Part shown: positions 25,435-34,750 of the stretch, piece after piece
Position numbering within the stretch: the first letter of the stretch is position 1
Layout: each line of letters starts with the position of its first letter
Assembly: GCA_902775565.1 (NCBI GenBank)
Contig: CACYMP010000006.1
Span: 62,001 to 126,000, forward strand
Length of the DNA: 64,000 bases
From: Oscillospiraceae bacterium
GTDB taxonomy: Bacteria; Bacillota; Clostridia; Saccharofermentanales; Saccharofermentanaceae
Direction of reading: 5' to 3'
Notes under the pieces: generated by a model
Told to the model about the DNA's origin: nothing
The model's input: only the letters and a program-made list of their open reading frames with translations
Databases searched by the model: none
Program-made: the position numbers and the translations under genes

Positions 25435-26889
25435 ATGGAAAAGACGGAAATAGATCAGACAAGAGCCCCAATCTACGAGGCTCTCGAAAAGTTCCGTGAG
25501 ATGCGTGTCGTTCCGTTTGACGTACCGGGACACAAGCACGGAAAAGGCAATCCCGAGCTTACGGCATTCCTGGGCGAGAAGTGCGTAGGCGTTGACGTAA
25601 ACAGCATGAAGCCTTTGGATAATCTCTGCCATCCGGTATCGGTCATACGCGAGGCGGAGATCCTTGCTGCAGATGCTTTCGGTGCAAGCCACGCTTTTCT
25701 GATGGTAGGCGGAACCACGAGTTCGGTCCAGAGCATGGTGCTCTCATGCTGCAAGCAGGGCGATAAGATAATCCTGCCCCGTAACGTGCACAGGAGCGTC
25801 ATCAACTCTCTGGTCCTTTGCGGTGCCATTCCGGTCTATGTAAATCCGGATGTTGACCGCCGCCTCGGTATCTCACTCGGAATGAGCCGCGACCAGGTAA
25901 AGAAGGCGATAGATGAAAATCCCGATGCCGTAGCGGTTCTTGTCAACAATCCGACTTATTACGGAATCTGCAGCGATATCCGCGCGATCGTAAAGATGGC
26001 TCATGATGCGGGAATGCTCTGCCTTGCCGATGAAGCACACGGAACGCATTTTTACTTCGGTGAGAACATGCCTGTTTCCGCAATGCGCGCGGGTGCAGAC
26101 ATGTCGGCCGTATCAATGCATAAGAGCGGAGGAAGCCTTACACAGTCAAGTCTTTTGCTTATCGGCGAGAACGTAAGCGAAAGGCATGTAAGGCAGATAA
26201 TCAACCTTACACAGACGACATCGGGAAGCTATCTTCTGATGTCGAGCCTCGATATCAGCCGCAGGAACCTTGCGCTCCGCGGTAAAGAGGTCTTCAGAAA
26301 AGTTATCCAGATGGCTGATTACGCAAGGGAAGAGGTCAACGCGATCGGCGGCTATTACGCTTACGGACGCGAGATGATCAACGGTGATTCCATTTTCGAT
26401 TTCGATCCGACAAAGCTCAGTGTCCATACAAGAGACATCGGACTTGCGGGAATCGAGGTCTATGACATCTTAAGAGATGAGTATGACATCCAGATCGAGT
26501 TCGGAGACATCGGAAACATCCTTGCTTATCTTTCGATCGGCGACAGGATGCAGGAACTCGAAAGACTTGTCAGCGCATTAGCCGAGATCCGCAGGAGATA
26601 CAAAAAGGATCCTGCGGGACTCTTAAGCCAGGAATACATAGCACCCGAGGTCGTATGCAGCCCGCAGGAAGCTTTCTATTCAAAGAAGAGGAGCATCCCG
26701 ATCAACGAGAGCACGGGATTTGTCTGCAGCGAGTTCGTAATGTGCTATCCGCCGGGAATCCCGATCCTTGCTCCGGGTGAGAGGATCACTGAGGGAATCC
26801 TTGAATATATTGAATATGCCAAGGCCAAGGGCTGCTCCATGACCGGTCCCGAGGATCCTGACATCAACAATATCAACGTTCTGTTATAA
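25435..26889 (+). CDS. speA: Arginine decarboxylase (Orn/Lys/Arg decarboxylase, fold I)
   Basis: The 484-residue PLP enzyme belongs to the aspartate-aminotransferase-fold decarboxylases of Firmicutes. PFDVPGHKHG is the N-terminal signature, DEAHGTHF holds the PLP-ring aspartate, and Lys230 in SMHKSGGS should bind PLP. Arginine is the likely substrate because agmatinase is encoded two genes downstream; lysine decarboxylases of the same family cannot be excluded by sequence alone. GAGGTGG supports the ATG at 25435. A start at 25384 lies inside the terminator and is rejected. First gene of a five-gene polyamine operon. Confidence 0.88.
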   Translation: MEKTEIDQTRAPIYEALEKFREMRVVPFDVPGHKHGKGNPELTAFLGEKCVGVDVNSMKPLDNLCHPVSVIREAEILAADAFGASHAFLMVGGTTSSVQSMVLSCCKQGDKIILPRNVHRSVINSLVLCGAIPVYVNPDVDRRLGISLGMSRDQVKKAIDENPDAVAVLVNNPTYYGICSDIRAIVKMAHDAGMLCLADEAHGTHFYFGENMPVSAMRAGADMSAVSMHKSGGSLTQSSLLLIGENVSERHVRQIINLTQTTSGSYLLMSSLDISRRNLALRGKEVFRKVIQMADYAREEVNAIGGYYAYGREMINGDSIFDFDPTKLSVHTRDIGLAGIEVYDILRDEYDIQIEFGDIGNILAYLSIGDRMQELERLVSALAEIRRRYKKDPAGLLSQEYIAPEVVCSPQEAFYSKKRSIPINESTGFVCSEFVMCYPPGIPILAPGERITEGILEYIEYAKAKGCSMTGPEDPDINNINVLL

Positions 26890-26904
26890 GGAGGGGCTCA
26901 TAGA

Positions 26905-27759
26905 ATGAATCTGTGGTTTAGCGAATATCATGCGCCTGACGTCAGGCACAGTATGCGTGTTACCAGGCACCTTTATTCGAGCAAGAGCGATTATCAGCAG
27001 ATCGATATCTTTGATACGCCTGAGTTCGGAAAAGTGCTGGCTCTTGATGGAAACGTCATGCTGACGGAGCGCGATGAGTTTATCTACGATGAAATGATCA
27101 CGCATATCCCGATGTCCGTTCATCCCAATGTCCAGGACGTTCTCGTCATAGGTGCGGGAGACGGAGGAGTCGTAAAAGAGCTCACGAGATACGAGAGCGT
27201 AAAGAGGATCGACCTGGTCGAGATGGACCCCCAGGTTATCGAAGCATGCCGCACATACCTTCCCGAAAACGCCTGTAAGTTAGATGACAGCCGCGTGCAT
27301 ATCTATTTCGATAACGCCCTGAGATTCATCAGAAGGAGCTGCGAGGAATACGATCTTATAATCGTCGACTCCAACGATCCGTTCGGACCTTCCGAAGGAT
27401 ATTTCACCAGGGAGTTCTACGGCATCTGCTATAACGCATTAAGAAGCGACGGCATAATGGTCAACCAGCAGGGAAGCCCTTTCTATAAGCACGATGCCGA
27501 AGCAATGCAGAGAAGCCACAAGAGGATCGTTAACACGTTCCCGATCAGCCGCGTATATCAGGCCCATATTCCGACATATGCTGCAGGCTACTGGCTTTTC
27601 GGATTCGCGAGCAAGAAATATCATCCGATCGACGATTTCAACGAGGAGAGATGGAAGAACCTGCATCTCAGCACGAAATACTACACGACAAAGCTGCACA
27701 TAGGCTCGTTCTATCTGCCGGCTTATCTCGAGAAGATGCTCATGGAGGTTGAACCGTGA
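26905..27759 (+). CDS. speE: Spermidine synthase-type aminopropyltransferase
   Basis: The 284-residue protein has the SpeE layout: an N-terminal beta domain (LALDGNVMLTERDEFIYDEM) and a Rossmann domain with GAGDGGVVKEL, the acidic EMDP and the catalytic DSNDPFGPSEG. The family moves an aminopropyl group from decarboxylated SAM to putrescine. No speD for making decarboxylated SAM is in the window. The start follows speA by 15 bases with AAGGAGGGG. Its last four bases overlap speB. Confidence 0.9.
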   Translation: MNLWFSEYHAPDVRHSMRVTRHLYSSKSDYQQIDIFDTPEFGKVLALDGNVMLTERDEFIYDEMITHIPMSVHPNVQDVLVIGAGDGGVVKELTRYESVKRIDLVEMDPQVIEACRTYLPENACKLDDSRVHIYFDNALRFIRRSCEEYDLIIVDSNDPFGPSEGYFTREFYGICYNALRSDGIMVNQQGSPFYKHDAEAMQRSHKRIVNTFPISRVYQAHIPTYAAGYWLFGFASKKYHPIDDFNEERWKNLHLSTKYYTTKLHIGSFYLPAYLEKMLMEVEP

Positions 27760-28610
27760 ATAAGAACGTAGAGACATTCATCGGCTGCGACTGCGGTTAT
27801 GAGGAAGCATCCATTGCACTGTTTGGTGCACCTTTCGATTCAACGACGAGCTTTCGTCCTGGCGCAAGATTCGGAAGCTCAGCAATCCGCCACGAGAGCT
27901 TCGGCATAGAGACTTACAGCCCTTATCAGGATAAGGATCTGACCGATAAGAAGGTCTTTGACTGCGGAGACCTCGAGCTTTGCTTCGGTTCATCCGAGGC
28001 GGCGCTTAAGGATATCGAAGAGCTTACCCGTAAGATCGTAAATGACGGCAAGCTGCCCATCATGATCGGCGGCGAGCACCTTGTTACATACGGTGCGGTG
28101 AAAGCTGTTTTCGGAAAGTTCCCGGATCTTCAGATCATCCATTTCGATGCACACGCAGACCTGCGTGACGACTACCTCGGCGCTAAATTGAGCCATGCCT
28201 GCGTCATGAGAAGATGCTTTGATCTGGTAGGTGACAATAAGATCCACCAGTTCTGCATCAGGAGCGGCGACAGAGAAGAGTTCAGGTTCGCGGATGAACA
28301 TACAGATATGCACAAGTTCAGTTTCAACGGACTTCCGGAACTGGTATCTGAGCTTGAAAGCAATAAGACACCGGTGTATCTCACGATCGATCTCGACTGT
28401 CTGGATCCGTCAGTTTTCTGCGGAACGGGCACACCCGAAGCAGGAGGAGTCAGTTTTACGGAGCTCCTTTCTGCTATCCTTAAAGTAAGCAGGACGAACA
28501 TCGTGGGAGCGGACATTAACGAGCTTGCGCCCATGCTGGACAGCAGCGGTGCCTCAACGGCAACGGCATGTAAGGTTTTAAGGGAACTTATCCTTTCCAT
28601 CAACAAATAA
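27756..28610 (+). CDS. speB: Agmatinase
   Basis: The 284-residue ureohydrolase should split agmatine to putrescine and urea. The manganese ligands are present in GGEHLVTYG, HFDAHADLRDDY and DLDCLDPS. Arginase or other ureohydrolases are alternatives, but position after speA and before carboxyspermidine genes favours agmatinase. The ATGA overlap with speE indicates coupling. Confidence 0.92.
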   Translation: MNKNVETFIGCDCGYEEASIALFGAPFDSTTSFRPGARFGSSAIRHESFGIETYSPYQDKDLTDKKVFDCGDLELCFGSSEAALKDIEELTRKIVNDGKLPIMIGGEHLVTYGAVKAVFGKFPDLQIIHFDAHADLRDDYLGAKLSHACVMRRCFDLVGDNKIHQFCIRSGDREEFRFADEHTDMHKFSFNGLPELVSELESNKTPVYLTIDLDCLDPSVFCGTGTPEAGGVSFTELLSAILKVSRTNIVGADINELAPMLDSSGASTATACKVLRELILSINK

Positions 28611-28626
28611 AAAGGAGATCAAGAAA

Positions 28627-29886
28627 ATGAGCAGAGTATTGGTTATCGGATGCGGCGGTGTTGCAAGCGTTGCCATCAGAAAGTGCTGTCAGGCAGATGA
28701 TGTCTTTACGGAACTTTGCATTGCAAGCCGTACGAAATCAAAGTGCGATGCGCTCGCAGAAGCACTTAAGGGCAAGACAAAGACCGTGGTTACGACTGCT
28801 AAGGTAGATGCCGACAACGTTGATGAACTCGTAAGCCTCATCAATTCATACAAGCCTGACCTCGTAATGAACATCGCACTCCCTTATCAGGATCTGACCA
28901 TTATGGACGCTTGCCTTATCTGCGGCGTCAACTACATGGATACGGCAAACTATGAGCCTGAGGATACCGACGATCCCGAGTGGAGAGCCATCTACGAGAA
29001 GAGATGCAAGGAGAAGGGCTTCTCAGCTTATTTCGATTACAGCTGGCAGTGGGCATATAAGGAGAAGTTCGAAAAGGCCGGCCTCACGGCTCTCTTAGGC
29101 TGCGGCTTCGATCCCGGCGTAACCCAGGCATACTGCGCATATGCTAAAAAGCATGAATTCGATACCATCGACACGATCGATATCTTGGACTGCAACGGCG
29201 GTGACCACGGCTATGCTTTTGCGACCAATTTCAATCCTGAAGTCAACCTCCGTGAAGTCTCTGCACCCGGAAGCTACATCGAGAACGGCAAGTGGGTGGA
29301 GATCCCCGCTATGAGCATCAAGAGGGAATACGATTTCGATTCCGTCGGCATGAAGGACATGTATCTGCTCCATCACGAGGAGCTCGAGTCCCTCGCCGTA
29401 AACATTCCCGAAGTTAAGAGGATCCGTTTCTTCATGACTTTCGGCCAGAGCTATCTGACACATATGAAATGCCTTGAAAACGTCGGCATGCTCTCTACTA
29501 CACCTGTCATGTTTGAAGGTCACGAGATCGTCCCGATCAAGTTCTTAAAGGCGCTCCTGCCCGATCCTGCAAGTTTGGGTCCCCGCACACACGGCAAGAC
29601 AAACATCGGCTGCATCTTCACCGGCAAGAAGGACGGCAAGGACAAGACCTATTACATCTACAATGTCTGCGACCATCAGGAATGCTACAGGGAAGTAGAG
29701 AGCCAGGCTATCAGCTATACGACAGGCGTTCCCGCGATGTGCGGCGCCATGATGCTGCTTACAGGCAAGTGGACAGAGAAGGGCGTTCATACAGTAGAAG
29801 AGTTCGATCCGGATCCGTTCCTCGATGCGCTCGACAAGTACGGACTTCCCAGAAGCGAGAACTTCGCACCTGTTCTGGTGGACTAA
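28627..29886 (+). CDS. Carboxy(nor)spermidine dehydrogenase, saccharopine dehydrogenase family
   Basis: The 419-residue protein begins with the NAD(P)-binding motif VIGCGGVASVAIRKC and has the GCGFDPGVTQAY segment of this family. In gut bacteria such enzymes condense putrescine with aspartate semialdehyde to carboxyspermidine. The next gene encodes the matching decarboxylase, which makes this role strongly likely here rather than lysine metabolism. AAAGGAG precedes the ATG, 16 bases after speB. Confidence 0.92.
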   Translation: MSRVLVIGCGGVASVAIRKCCQADDVFTELCIASRTKSKCDALAEALKGKTKTVVTTAKVDADNVDELVSLINSYKPDLVMNIALPYQDLTIMDACLICGVNYMDTANYEPEDTDDPEWRAIYEKRCKEKGFSAYFDYSWQWAYKEKFEKAGLTALLGCGFDPGVTQAYCAYAKKHEFDTIDTIDILDCNGGDHGYAFATNFNPEVNLREVSAPGSYIENGKWVEIPAMSIKREYDFDSVGMKDMYLLHHEELESLAVNIPEVKRIRFFMTFGQSYLTHMKCLENVGMLSTTPVMFEGHEIVPIKFLKALLPDPASLGPRTHGKTNIGCIFTGKKDGKDKTYYIYNVCDHQECYREVESQAISYTTGVPAMCGAMMLLTGKWTEKGVHTVEEFDPDPFLDALDKYGLPRSENFAPVLVD

Positions 29887-29891
29887 AAGAT

Positions 29892-31082
29892 ATGGACGAG
29901 ATCTTCGGCGGAATAATATCTTCTCCGGAAGCGGAAAGCATAAGGGAACTTAAAACGCCCTGTTATGTCATTGATGAGAAAAAACTCGAGGCGAACGGCA
30001 AGTTGCTCGCCTCGGTGATCTCTCATACGGGATGCAGGATACTTCTGGCTCAGAAGGCTTTCTCCAATTACGATTTCTATCCGCTGTTGGAAGAATATAT
30101 TTCCGGCACTGAGGCCAGCGGTCTTTTCGAAGCCAGGCTCGGAAAAGAGGAGATGCCGGGTAAAGAGGTCCATGTCTTTTGTGCCGCTTATAGAGATGAC
30201 GAATTCGATGAGCTTCTGACCTATGCGGACCATATCGTTTTCAACTCCATACACCAGCTGAAAAGATACGGCAGATATGCAAAGCAGAAGGGCAAACACA
30301 TTGGCCTTAGGATCAACCCCGAATGTTCGACCCAGGAAGATCACGCTATATACGATCCGTGCGCTAAGGGCAGCCGCCTCGGCGTGACAAGAAGCGTTTG
30401 GGACAAGGAGATAACAGATGATGTTTTCGAACTCCTTGACGGGCTGCATTTCCATACTCTCTGCGAGCAGGATTCTGATGCCCTTGAGGTCACGTTTAAG
30501 GCTGTGGAAGAGAAATTCGGAGATGTCCTTTCCCTGATGAAATGGCTCAACATGGGCGGCGGGCATCACATAACAAAAGCGGATTACGATATTGCAAGAC
30601 TTGAAAAGCTTCTTTTGTATGTGAAGGAGAAGTGGGGCTTGCAGGTTTATTTAGAGCCGGGAGAAGCGGTCGCGCTCAATGCCGGGTATCTTGTAACCCG
30701 CGTGCTCGATATCGTGGAAAACAACGGAATTAAGATCGCGATACTCGATTCGAGCGCGGCATGCCATATGCCTGACGTTATCGAGATGCCTTACACACCG
30801 CCGCTTCTTGGCGCGGACAAAGGTGATTCAAAGCCTTACTGTTACCGTTTGGGAGGCCCTACGTGCCTGTCGGGCGATGTGATCGGCGACTACAGCTTTG
30901 ATAAGGAGCTGTCCGTCGGAGATCTGCTCGTCTTCGGTGACATGGCGATATATACGACCTGCAAGAACAATACGTTTAACGGAATGCCGCTGCCTGACAT
31001 CTACAGGCTGTGCAAAGACGGCCGGACGGAAAAACTCACGGATTTCGGCTACGGCGATTTCAAGCACAGGCTTGGAAGCTGA
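29892..31082 (+). CDS. nspC: Carboxy(nor)spermidine decarboxylase
   Basis: The 396-residue PLP enzyme belongs to the alanine-racemase-fold group IV decarboxylases. TPCYVIDEKKLEAN opens the barrel, SNYDFYPLL with KAF supplies the PLP lysine region, and GGGHHITK and EPGEAV are family signatures. It should turn carboxyspermidine into spermidine. The ATG at 29892 is 5 bases after the dehydrogenase stop, with a weak GGTGG binding site inside that gene. A much longer in-frame extension back to 29682 is rejected because it would overlap the dehydrogenase by 200 bases. The stop is 2 bases from the convergent HAD gene. Confidence 0.93.
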   Translation: MDEIFGGIISSPEAESIRELKTPCYVIDEKKLEANGKLLASVISHTGCRILLAQKAFSNYDFYPLLEEYISGTEASGLFEARLGKEEMPGKEVHVFCAAYRDDEFDELLTYADHIVFNSIHQLKRYGRYAKQKGKHIGLRINPECSTQEDHAIYDPCAKGSRLGVTRSVWDKEITDDVFELLDGLHFHTLCEQDSDALEVTFKAVEEKFGDVLSLMKWLNMGGGHHITKADYDIARLEKLLLYVKEKWGLQVYLEPGEAVALNAGYLVTRVLDIVENNGIKIAILDSSAACHMPDVIEMPYTPPLLGADKGDSKPYCYRLGGPTCLSGDVIGDYSFDKELSVGDLLVFGDMAIYTTCKNNTFNGMPLPDIYRLCKDGRTEKLTDFGYGDFKHRLGS

Positions 31083-31084
31083 GT

Positions 31085-31783
31085 TCAGCAGAATGTTTTC
31101 CTGAGCGCATCGTTCAGCTCTTTTTCTGATTCAACAGTGATATCAGGTGTGATCTCCTGAGGACCTAAGAACCTGCGGTTGATCCACAGTGCGTGCCAGC
31201 CTGCATCTAAAGCACCTTTGATGTCGTGCTTATAGGAGTCGCCGATCATCCAGAGGTCAGCAGGAGCAAGGCCGAACTTCTTTTCGAACATGCGGAACAG
31301 CTCTATGTCGGGCTTCATGTAAGGAGTATCGCCTGAGACAATGACGTTTCCGCGGTCAAACCAGCGGTCTAATCCCAGCATATCTACTTTGTTCCACTGG
31401 TGCTTTGATTCGCCTGCTGTGAGAATGCCTATCTTTATCGAAGGGTCCTCTGAGATGATATCGAGTATATGTGCAAGGTCATCTCCGACCTGCATATGTG
31501 TCTGAAGCTCAAGGTAGGTGTCAGCGGCCTTTCCGCCATCTTCGGGCTTATAGGGGAGGCCTAAGATACGGAAAGTCTCGTTGTAGCGCCAGCCGTTTAT
31601 GTCGTGGGTCGAGACCTCGCCCGATTCGAGCATCTGCATGTTGACATCGCTCTTCTCGTAATAGATGCGCATGAATTCCTGCCAGTCGGGGATATTTACT
31701 CCAAGCACGATCTCTGCAGCGCGGATCAGCATGTCCTGCCTGCAGTAGAGCGTATCGTCGATGTCAAATACTATTCCTCTCAT
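31085..31783 (-). CDS. HAD family hydrolase
   Basis: The 232-residue protein has HAD motif I DIDDTLY (residues 7-13), motif II LTAGES, motif III lysine in YMKPD and motif IV GDSYKHD. A helical cap sits between motifs I and II. It is probably a small-molecule phosphatase of unknown substrate. CGGAGG precedes the ATG. It faces nspC tail to tail. Confidence 0.88.
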   Translation of the reverse strand: MRGIVFDIDDTLYCRQDMLIRAAEIVLGVNIPDWQEFMRIYYEKSDVNMQMLESGEVSTHDINGWRYNETFRILGLPYKPEDGGKAADTYLELQTHMQVGDDLAHILDIISEDPSIKIGILTAGESKHQWNKVDMLGLDRWFDRGNVIVSGDTPYMKPDIELFRMFEKKFGLAPADLWMIGDSYKHDIKGALDAGWHALWINRRFLGPQEITPDITVESEKELNDALRKTFC

Positions 31784-31862
31784 CGGTTCCTCCGGAATTA
31801 AAACTCACTAACAACAGTGATATTATATTCAAGTTAACGCAAACGGAAAAAGGGAGAATTAT

Positions 31863-33623
31863 ATGAAATTGTTCAAGAAAACCGCAGCACTGATATTCAC
31901 GCTGCTTATGTCACTGTCCCTGCTTGCTTCCTGTTCTGGCGTACCGGAACAGAAAAAGGAAGAGAAGACCTACGAGGGTACTCATGAACAGATAATCAAT
32001 GCTTTCTATGAGGACCACAAGGATACTGCGGCCGGCATGATGGTCGGCGTGTTCGACAGGAACGGCACGGTCTATGAAGGCTACTACGGCTACTCCAACG
32101 TTGCTGAAGGCATCAAGGTCGATGAGAACACGGTGATCGACTGGGGCTCGACCACAAAGACCATGGTCTGGGTAAGCGTCATGCAGCTCTGGGAGAAGGA
32201 GAGGATCGATCTCGAAAGGGATGTCAGAGATTACCTTCCCGAGGGGTTCCTAAAGAACCTGAGATACGACAAGCCTGTCCGCATGATCGACCTGATGAAC
32301 CACAGGGCGGGTTTCCAGGAATACTACACCGACATGTTCCTTCGGGTCGGCAGCAAGTTCCATACTCTTGAGGAAGCTCTTTCGCTCGATCAGCCCGAGC
32401 AGATATTTGAGCCTGACACCATCACGGCATACTCAAACTGGGACGTCTCGCTTGCGGCATACATAGTTGAGCGCATATCTGGACAGAGCTTTGCGGATTA
32501 TGTCCATGAGCATATTTTCAAGCCTTTGGGAATGAATGATTCCGCACTTGCCCCGGATCTCATGGATAACCCGGGTGTCAGGAAGAGGCGTGACAAGCTC
32601 GTCTGCTATCAGGGCACCGTACCTGTCGGAAATGCTTTCTACTACATTTCAATGTATCCTGCGGGTGCCTGCGTATCAACGCTCAAGGACTACATAAAAT
32701 ACGGTTCCTGCTTTGTTAAGGATAAGTTCCCGCTGTTCGAAAGGCAGGAGACCTTTGATGTCATGATGTCTGCGACATCTTATTTTGCCGACACGAAGAC
32801 CGCCAGGAACGCGCACGGATTCTGGGCGCTCCCGTACGGAGAAGCGGTCTACGGTCACGGCGGAAACACTCAGGCATGCTCGTCTTACATCACTTTCGAC
32901 CTGAAGACTAAGATAGGATGCGTCGTCATGACGAACCAGGCCGGTGAACATAACTTCAACTATGAAATGTTTAAACATATCTACGGGGAAAATGTCTGGG
33001 AGGATCCTTCTGCCGAATCCAAGGTCAAGGACGGATTCTATCATCCGGCAAGGACTGTGCTCAAGGGACACTTTCAGATAATGGGCGCAAGCTACCTCTC
33101 CAAGGATTCGTTTAAGGAATGGTACTGGACATATAACGAGAAGGACGGCATTCCGAAGATCGAGGAAATGTACGGCGACTACTATCTTGCTTCACCGGCT
33201 CATGCTGTCTTCGAGTGCGTACTTATCTACGGCTGGGCTATCTCGCTCGTATTCGCATTTGTCAGCCTGATAGTAAAGGGTATCAGGGCGATCGTCCGCA
33301 AAGCTAAGAAGAGCACGAAGAAGATCGTTCTCGGAGTTCAGACCGGATTCATGTCGCTCATCATACTGCTGCTCGGTCTCATGGGCCTTGTCATAATGAC
33401 GCTGGTGACAGCATGGTTCCCTCATGCTACCTATCTGTGGGCATTTCCCGCATGCGGAGTCCTGGCAGCTATTCTCGCTGTCCTGACGGTCTTCTCGATC
33501 GTTAAGTTCTTTAAGACGCCTGCGAAAGACTCATCGGTAATCCGTAAGATCTATAACATTGCAGCAGTGCTTTTCTCTGTCTTAAACGTCGTATTCGTGT
33601 TCTATCTGAACCTCTGGCACTGA
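31863..33623 (+). CDS. Serine hydrolase (class C beta-lactamase-like) lipoprotein with membrane tail
   Basis: The 586-residue protein starts with a lipoprotein signal ending in LLASC (cysteine near residue 24). The catalytic domain carries SxxK as STTK, YSN as the tyrosine motif and HGGNT as the third motif, the set found in penicillin-binding/esterase serine hydrolases. After about residue 440 come four hydrophobic helices, so the catalytic part sits outside, tethered at both ends. The substrate may be a peptidoglycan or D-amino-acid ester; a true beta-lactamase is less likely. GGGAG precedes the ATG. Confidence 0.85.
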   Translation: MKLFKKTAALIFTLLMSLSLLASCSGVPEQKKEEKTYEGTHEQIINAFYEDHKDTAAGMMVGVFDRNGTVYEGYYGYSNVAEGIKVDENTVIDWGSTTKTMVWVSVMQLWEKERIDLERDVRDYLPEGFLKNLRYDKPVRMIDLMNHRAGFQEYYTDMFLRVGSKFHTLEEALSLDQPEQIFEPDTITAYSNWDVSLAAYIVERISGQSFADYVHEHIFKPLGMNDSALAPDLMDNPGVRKRRDKLVCYQGTVPVGNAFYYISMYPAGACVSTLKDYIKYGSCFVKDKFPLFERQETFDVMMSATSYFADTKTARNAHGFWALPYGEAVYGHGGNTQACSSYITFDLKTKIGCVVMTNQAGEHNFNYEMFKHIYGENVWEDPSAESKVKDGFYHPARTVLKGHFQIMGASYLSKDSFKEWYWTYNEKDGIPKIEEMYGDYYLASPAHAVFECVLIYGWAISLVFAFVSLIVKGIRAIVRKAKKSTKKIVLGVQTGFMSLIILLLGLMGLVIMTLVTAWFPHATYLWAFPACGVLAAILAVLTVFSIVKFFKTPAKDSSVIRKIYNIAAVLFSVLNVVFVFYLNLWH

Positions 33624-33649
33624 TAAAGCAGGTCACATTTCACACACTA

Positions 33650-33682
33650 AAGCCTCCGGCGGATCTGCCGGGGGCTTTTTTG
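33650..33682 (+). terminator. Terminator of the serine hydrolase gene
   Basis: AAGCCTCCGGC (33650-33660) pairs with GCCGGGGGCTT (33667-33677) and continues into a T run. Confidence 0.92.
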
Positions 33683-33792
33683 CATAGCGGTTACAAGTAA
33701 GTTAAGAATGCGTCAAAAACAAAAAAAGAAGTATTAAGAGAATTACAATCAAAGTGCGGCATTGTCCGTAAGACGCATTGTCGGAGGTTGTT

Positions 33793-34737
33793 ATGCGTAA
33801 CAGTTTGAGGGGTTTGGCAGTAATTCTTTCCATGAGTTTCTGTCTGAGTGTTTTTCCTGCGCGGATCTTATCCGCAGATTCGAAAGGGACTTGCGGCGAC
33901 GGCGTCAAATGGGAGATTGAAGGCGATAAGCTTTCGATATCATATACCGGTTCGGGCACAGGCGTTATGGATAACTATAACGATGAGATTGAAGAAAAGA
34001 TCGACAAAGCCGGCGGTGATGAGGAATACATTTACCACTATAACTACCCGTGGCAGGCATACAGAAACAGCATCAGCGAAGTCATTGTATCGGAAGGCGT
34101 GACCACCATAGGCAACCACGCATTCGCAATGCTCACGAATCTTAAGAAGGTTGCCATTCCCGAAGGCGTTACCCTGATCGGAAAAGAAGCTTTCGAACAG
34201 AGCGGATCCGTCAATCCTGAAGGCTTTGATGTTGTGATTCCGGGCACTGTAACAAGTATTTGCGATTATGCATTTAACGGAGCATACTTAAGAAGGGTGG
34301 TCATCAAGAACGGTGTTGCATCGATCGGAGAAGGCGCGTTCATGGACTGCAATCTGCTTACAAGCATAGTGATCCCTGCGAGCGTTGTTACGATCGGCAA
34401 CTTTGCCTTTTACAGATGCAAAGGCCTTGTTAAGGTAACCGGCGGAGCAAAGCTTGAGAAGATCGGAACGAGCGCGTTTGCGTTCTGCCCCAAGCTCAAG
34501 ACTTTCGTGATTACATCAGGCGTACTCAATAAGATAGGCGCTTATGCTTTCAACGAAGACAAAAAACTCACGGTTATTTCAATAAAGAAGACCACAAGAC
34601 TGAGCGGGACCGGTGTCGAAAAATCTCTCAAAGGATCTTTTGTCAAAAAGGTCAAAGTGAAGGCAAATAAAGTTAAGAGATATAAAAAGGTCTTCAAAGG
34701 TTCCGTAACGGGAAGAACGGTTACGGTTAAGAGATAA
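33793..34737 (+). CDS. Secreted LRR_5 protein with lysine-rich tail
   Basis: The 314-residue protein has a signal peptide (about residues 1-29, ending ILSAD). A short region starting with CGDGVKWEIEG is followed by five or six BspA-type LRR_5 repeats (pattern IGxxAFxxCxxLxxVxIP). The last 50 residues are rich in Lys and Val (SLKGSFVKKVKVKANKVKRY) and end in TGRTVTVKR; similar ends occur in three other proteins of this window. It is probably a cell-surface or secreted binding protein. The ATG at 33793 has CGGAGG upstream. First of four closely spaced genes. Confidence 0.85.
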   Translation: MRNSLRGLAVILSMSFCLSVFPARILSADSKGTCGDGVKWEIEGDKLSISYTGSGTGVMDNYNDEIEEKIDKAGGDEEYIYHYNYPWQAYRNSISEVIVSEGVTTIGNHAFAMLTNLKKVAIPEGVTLIGKEAFEQSGSVNPEGFDVVIPGTVTSICDYAFNGAYLRRVVIKNGVASIGEGAFMDCNLLTSIVIPASVVTIGNFAFYRCKGLVKVTGGAKLEKIGTSAFAFCPKLKTFVITSGVLNKIGAYAFNEDKKLTVISIKKTTRLSGTGVEKSLKGSFVKKVKVKANKVKRYKKVFKGSVTGRTVTVKR

Positions 34738-34750
34738 CAGGAGGCAATCC

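Noticed and set aside
29682..29891. N-terminal extension of nspC into the dehydrogenase gene
   Set aside because: The extension is Arg/Ser-rich out-of-frame sequence of the dehydrogenase; the family starts at the ATG at 29892.
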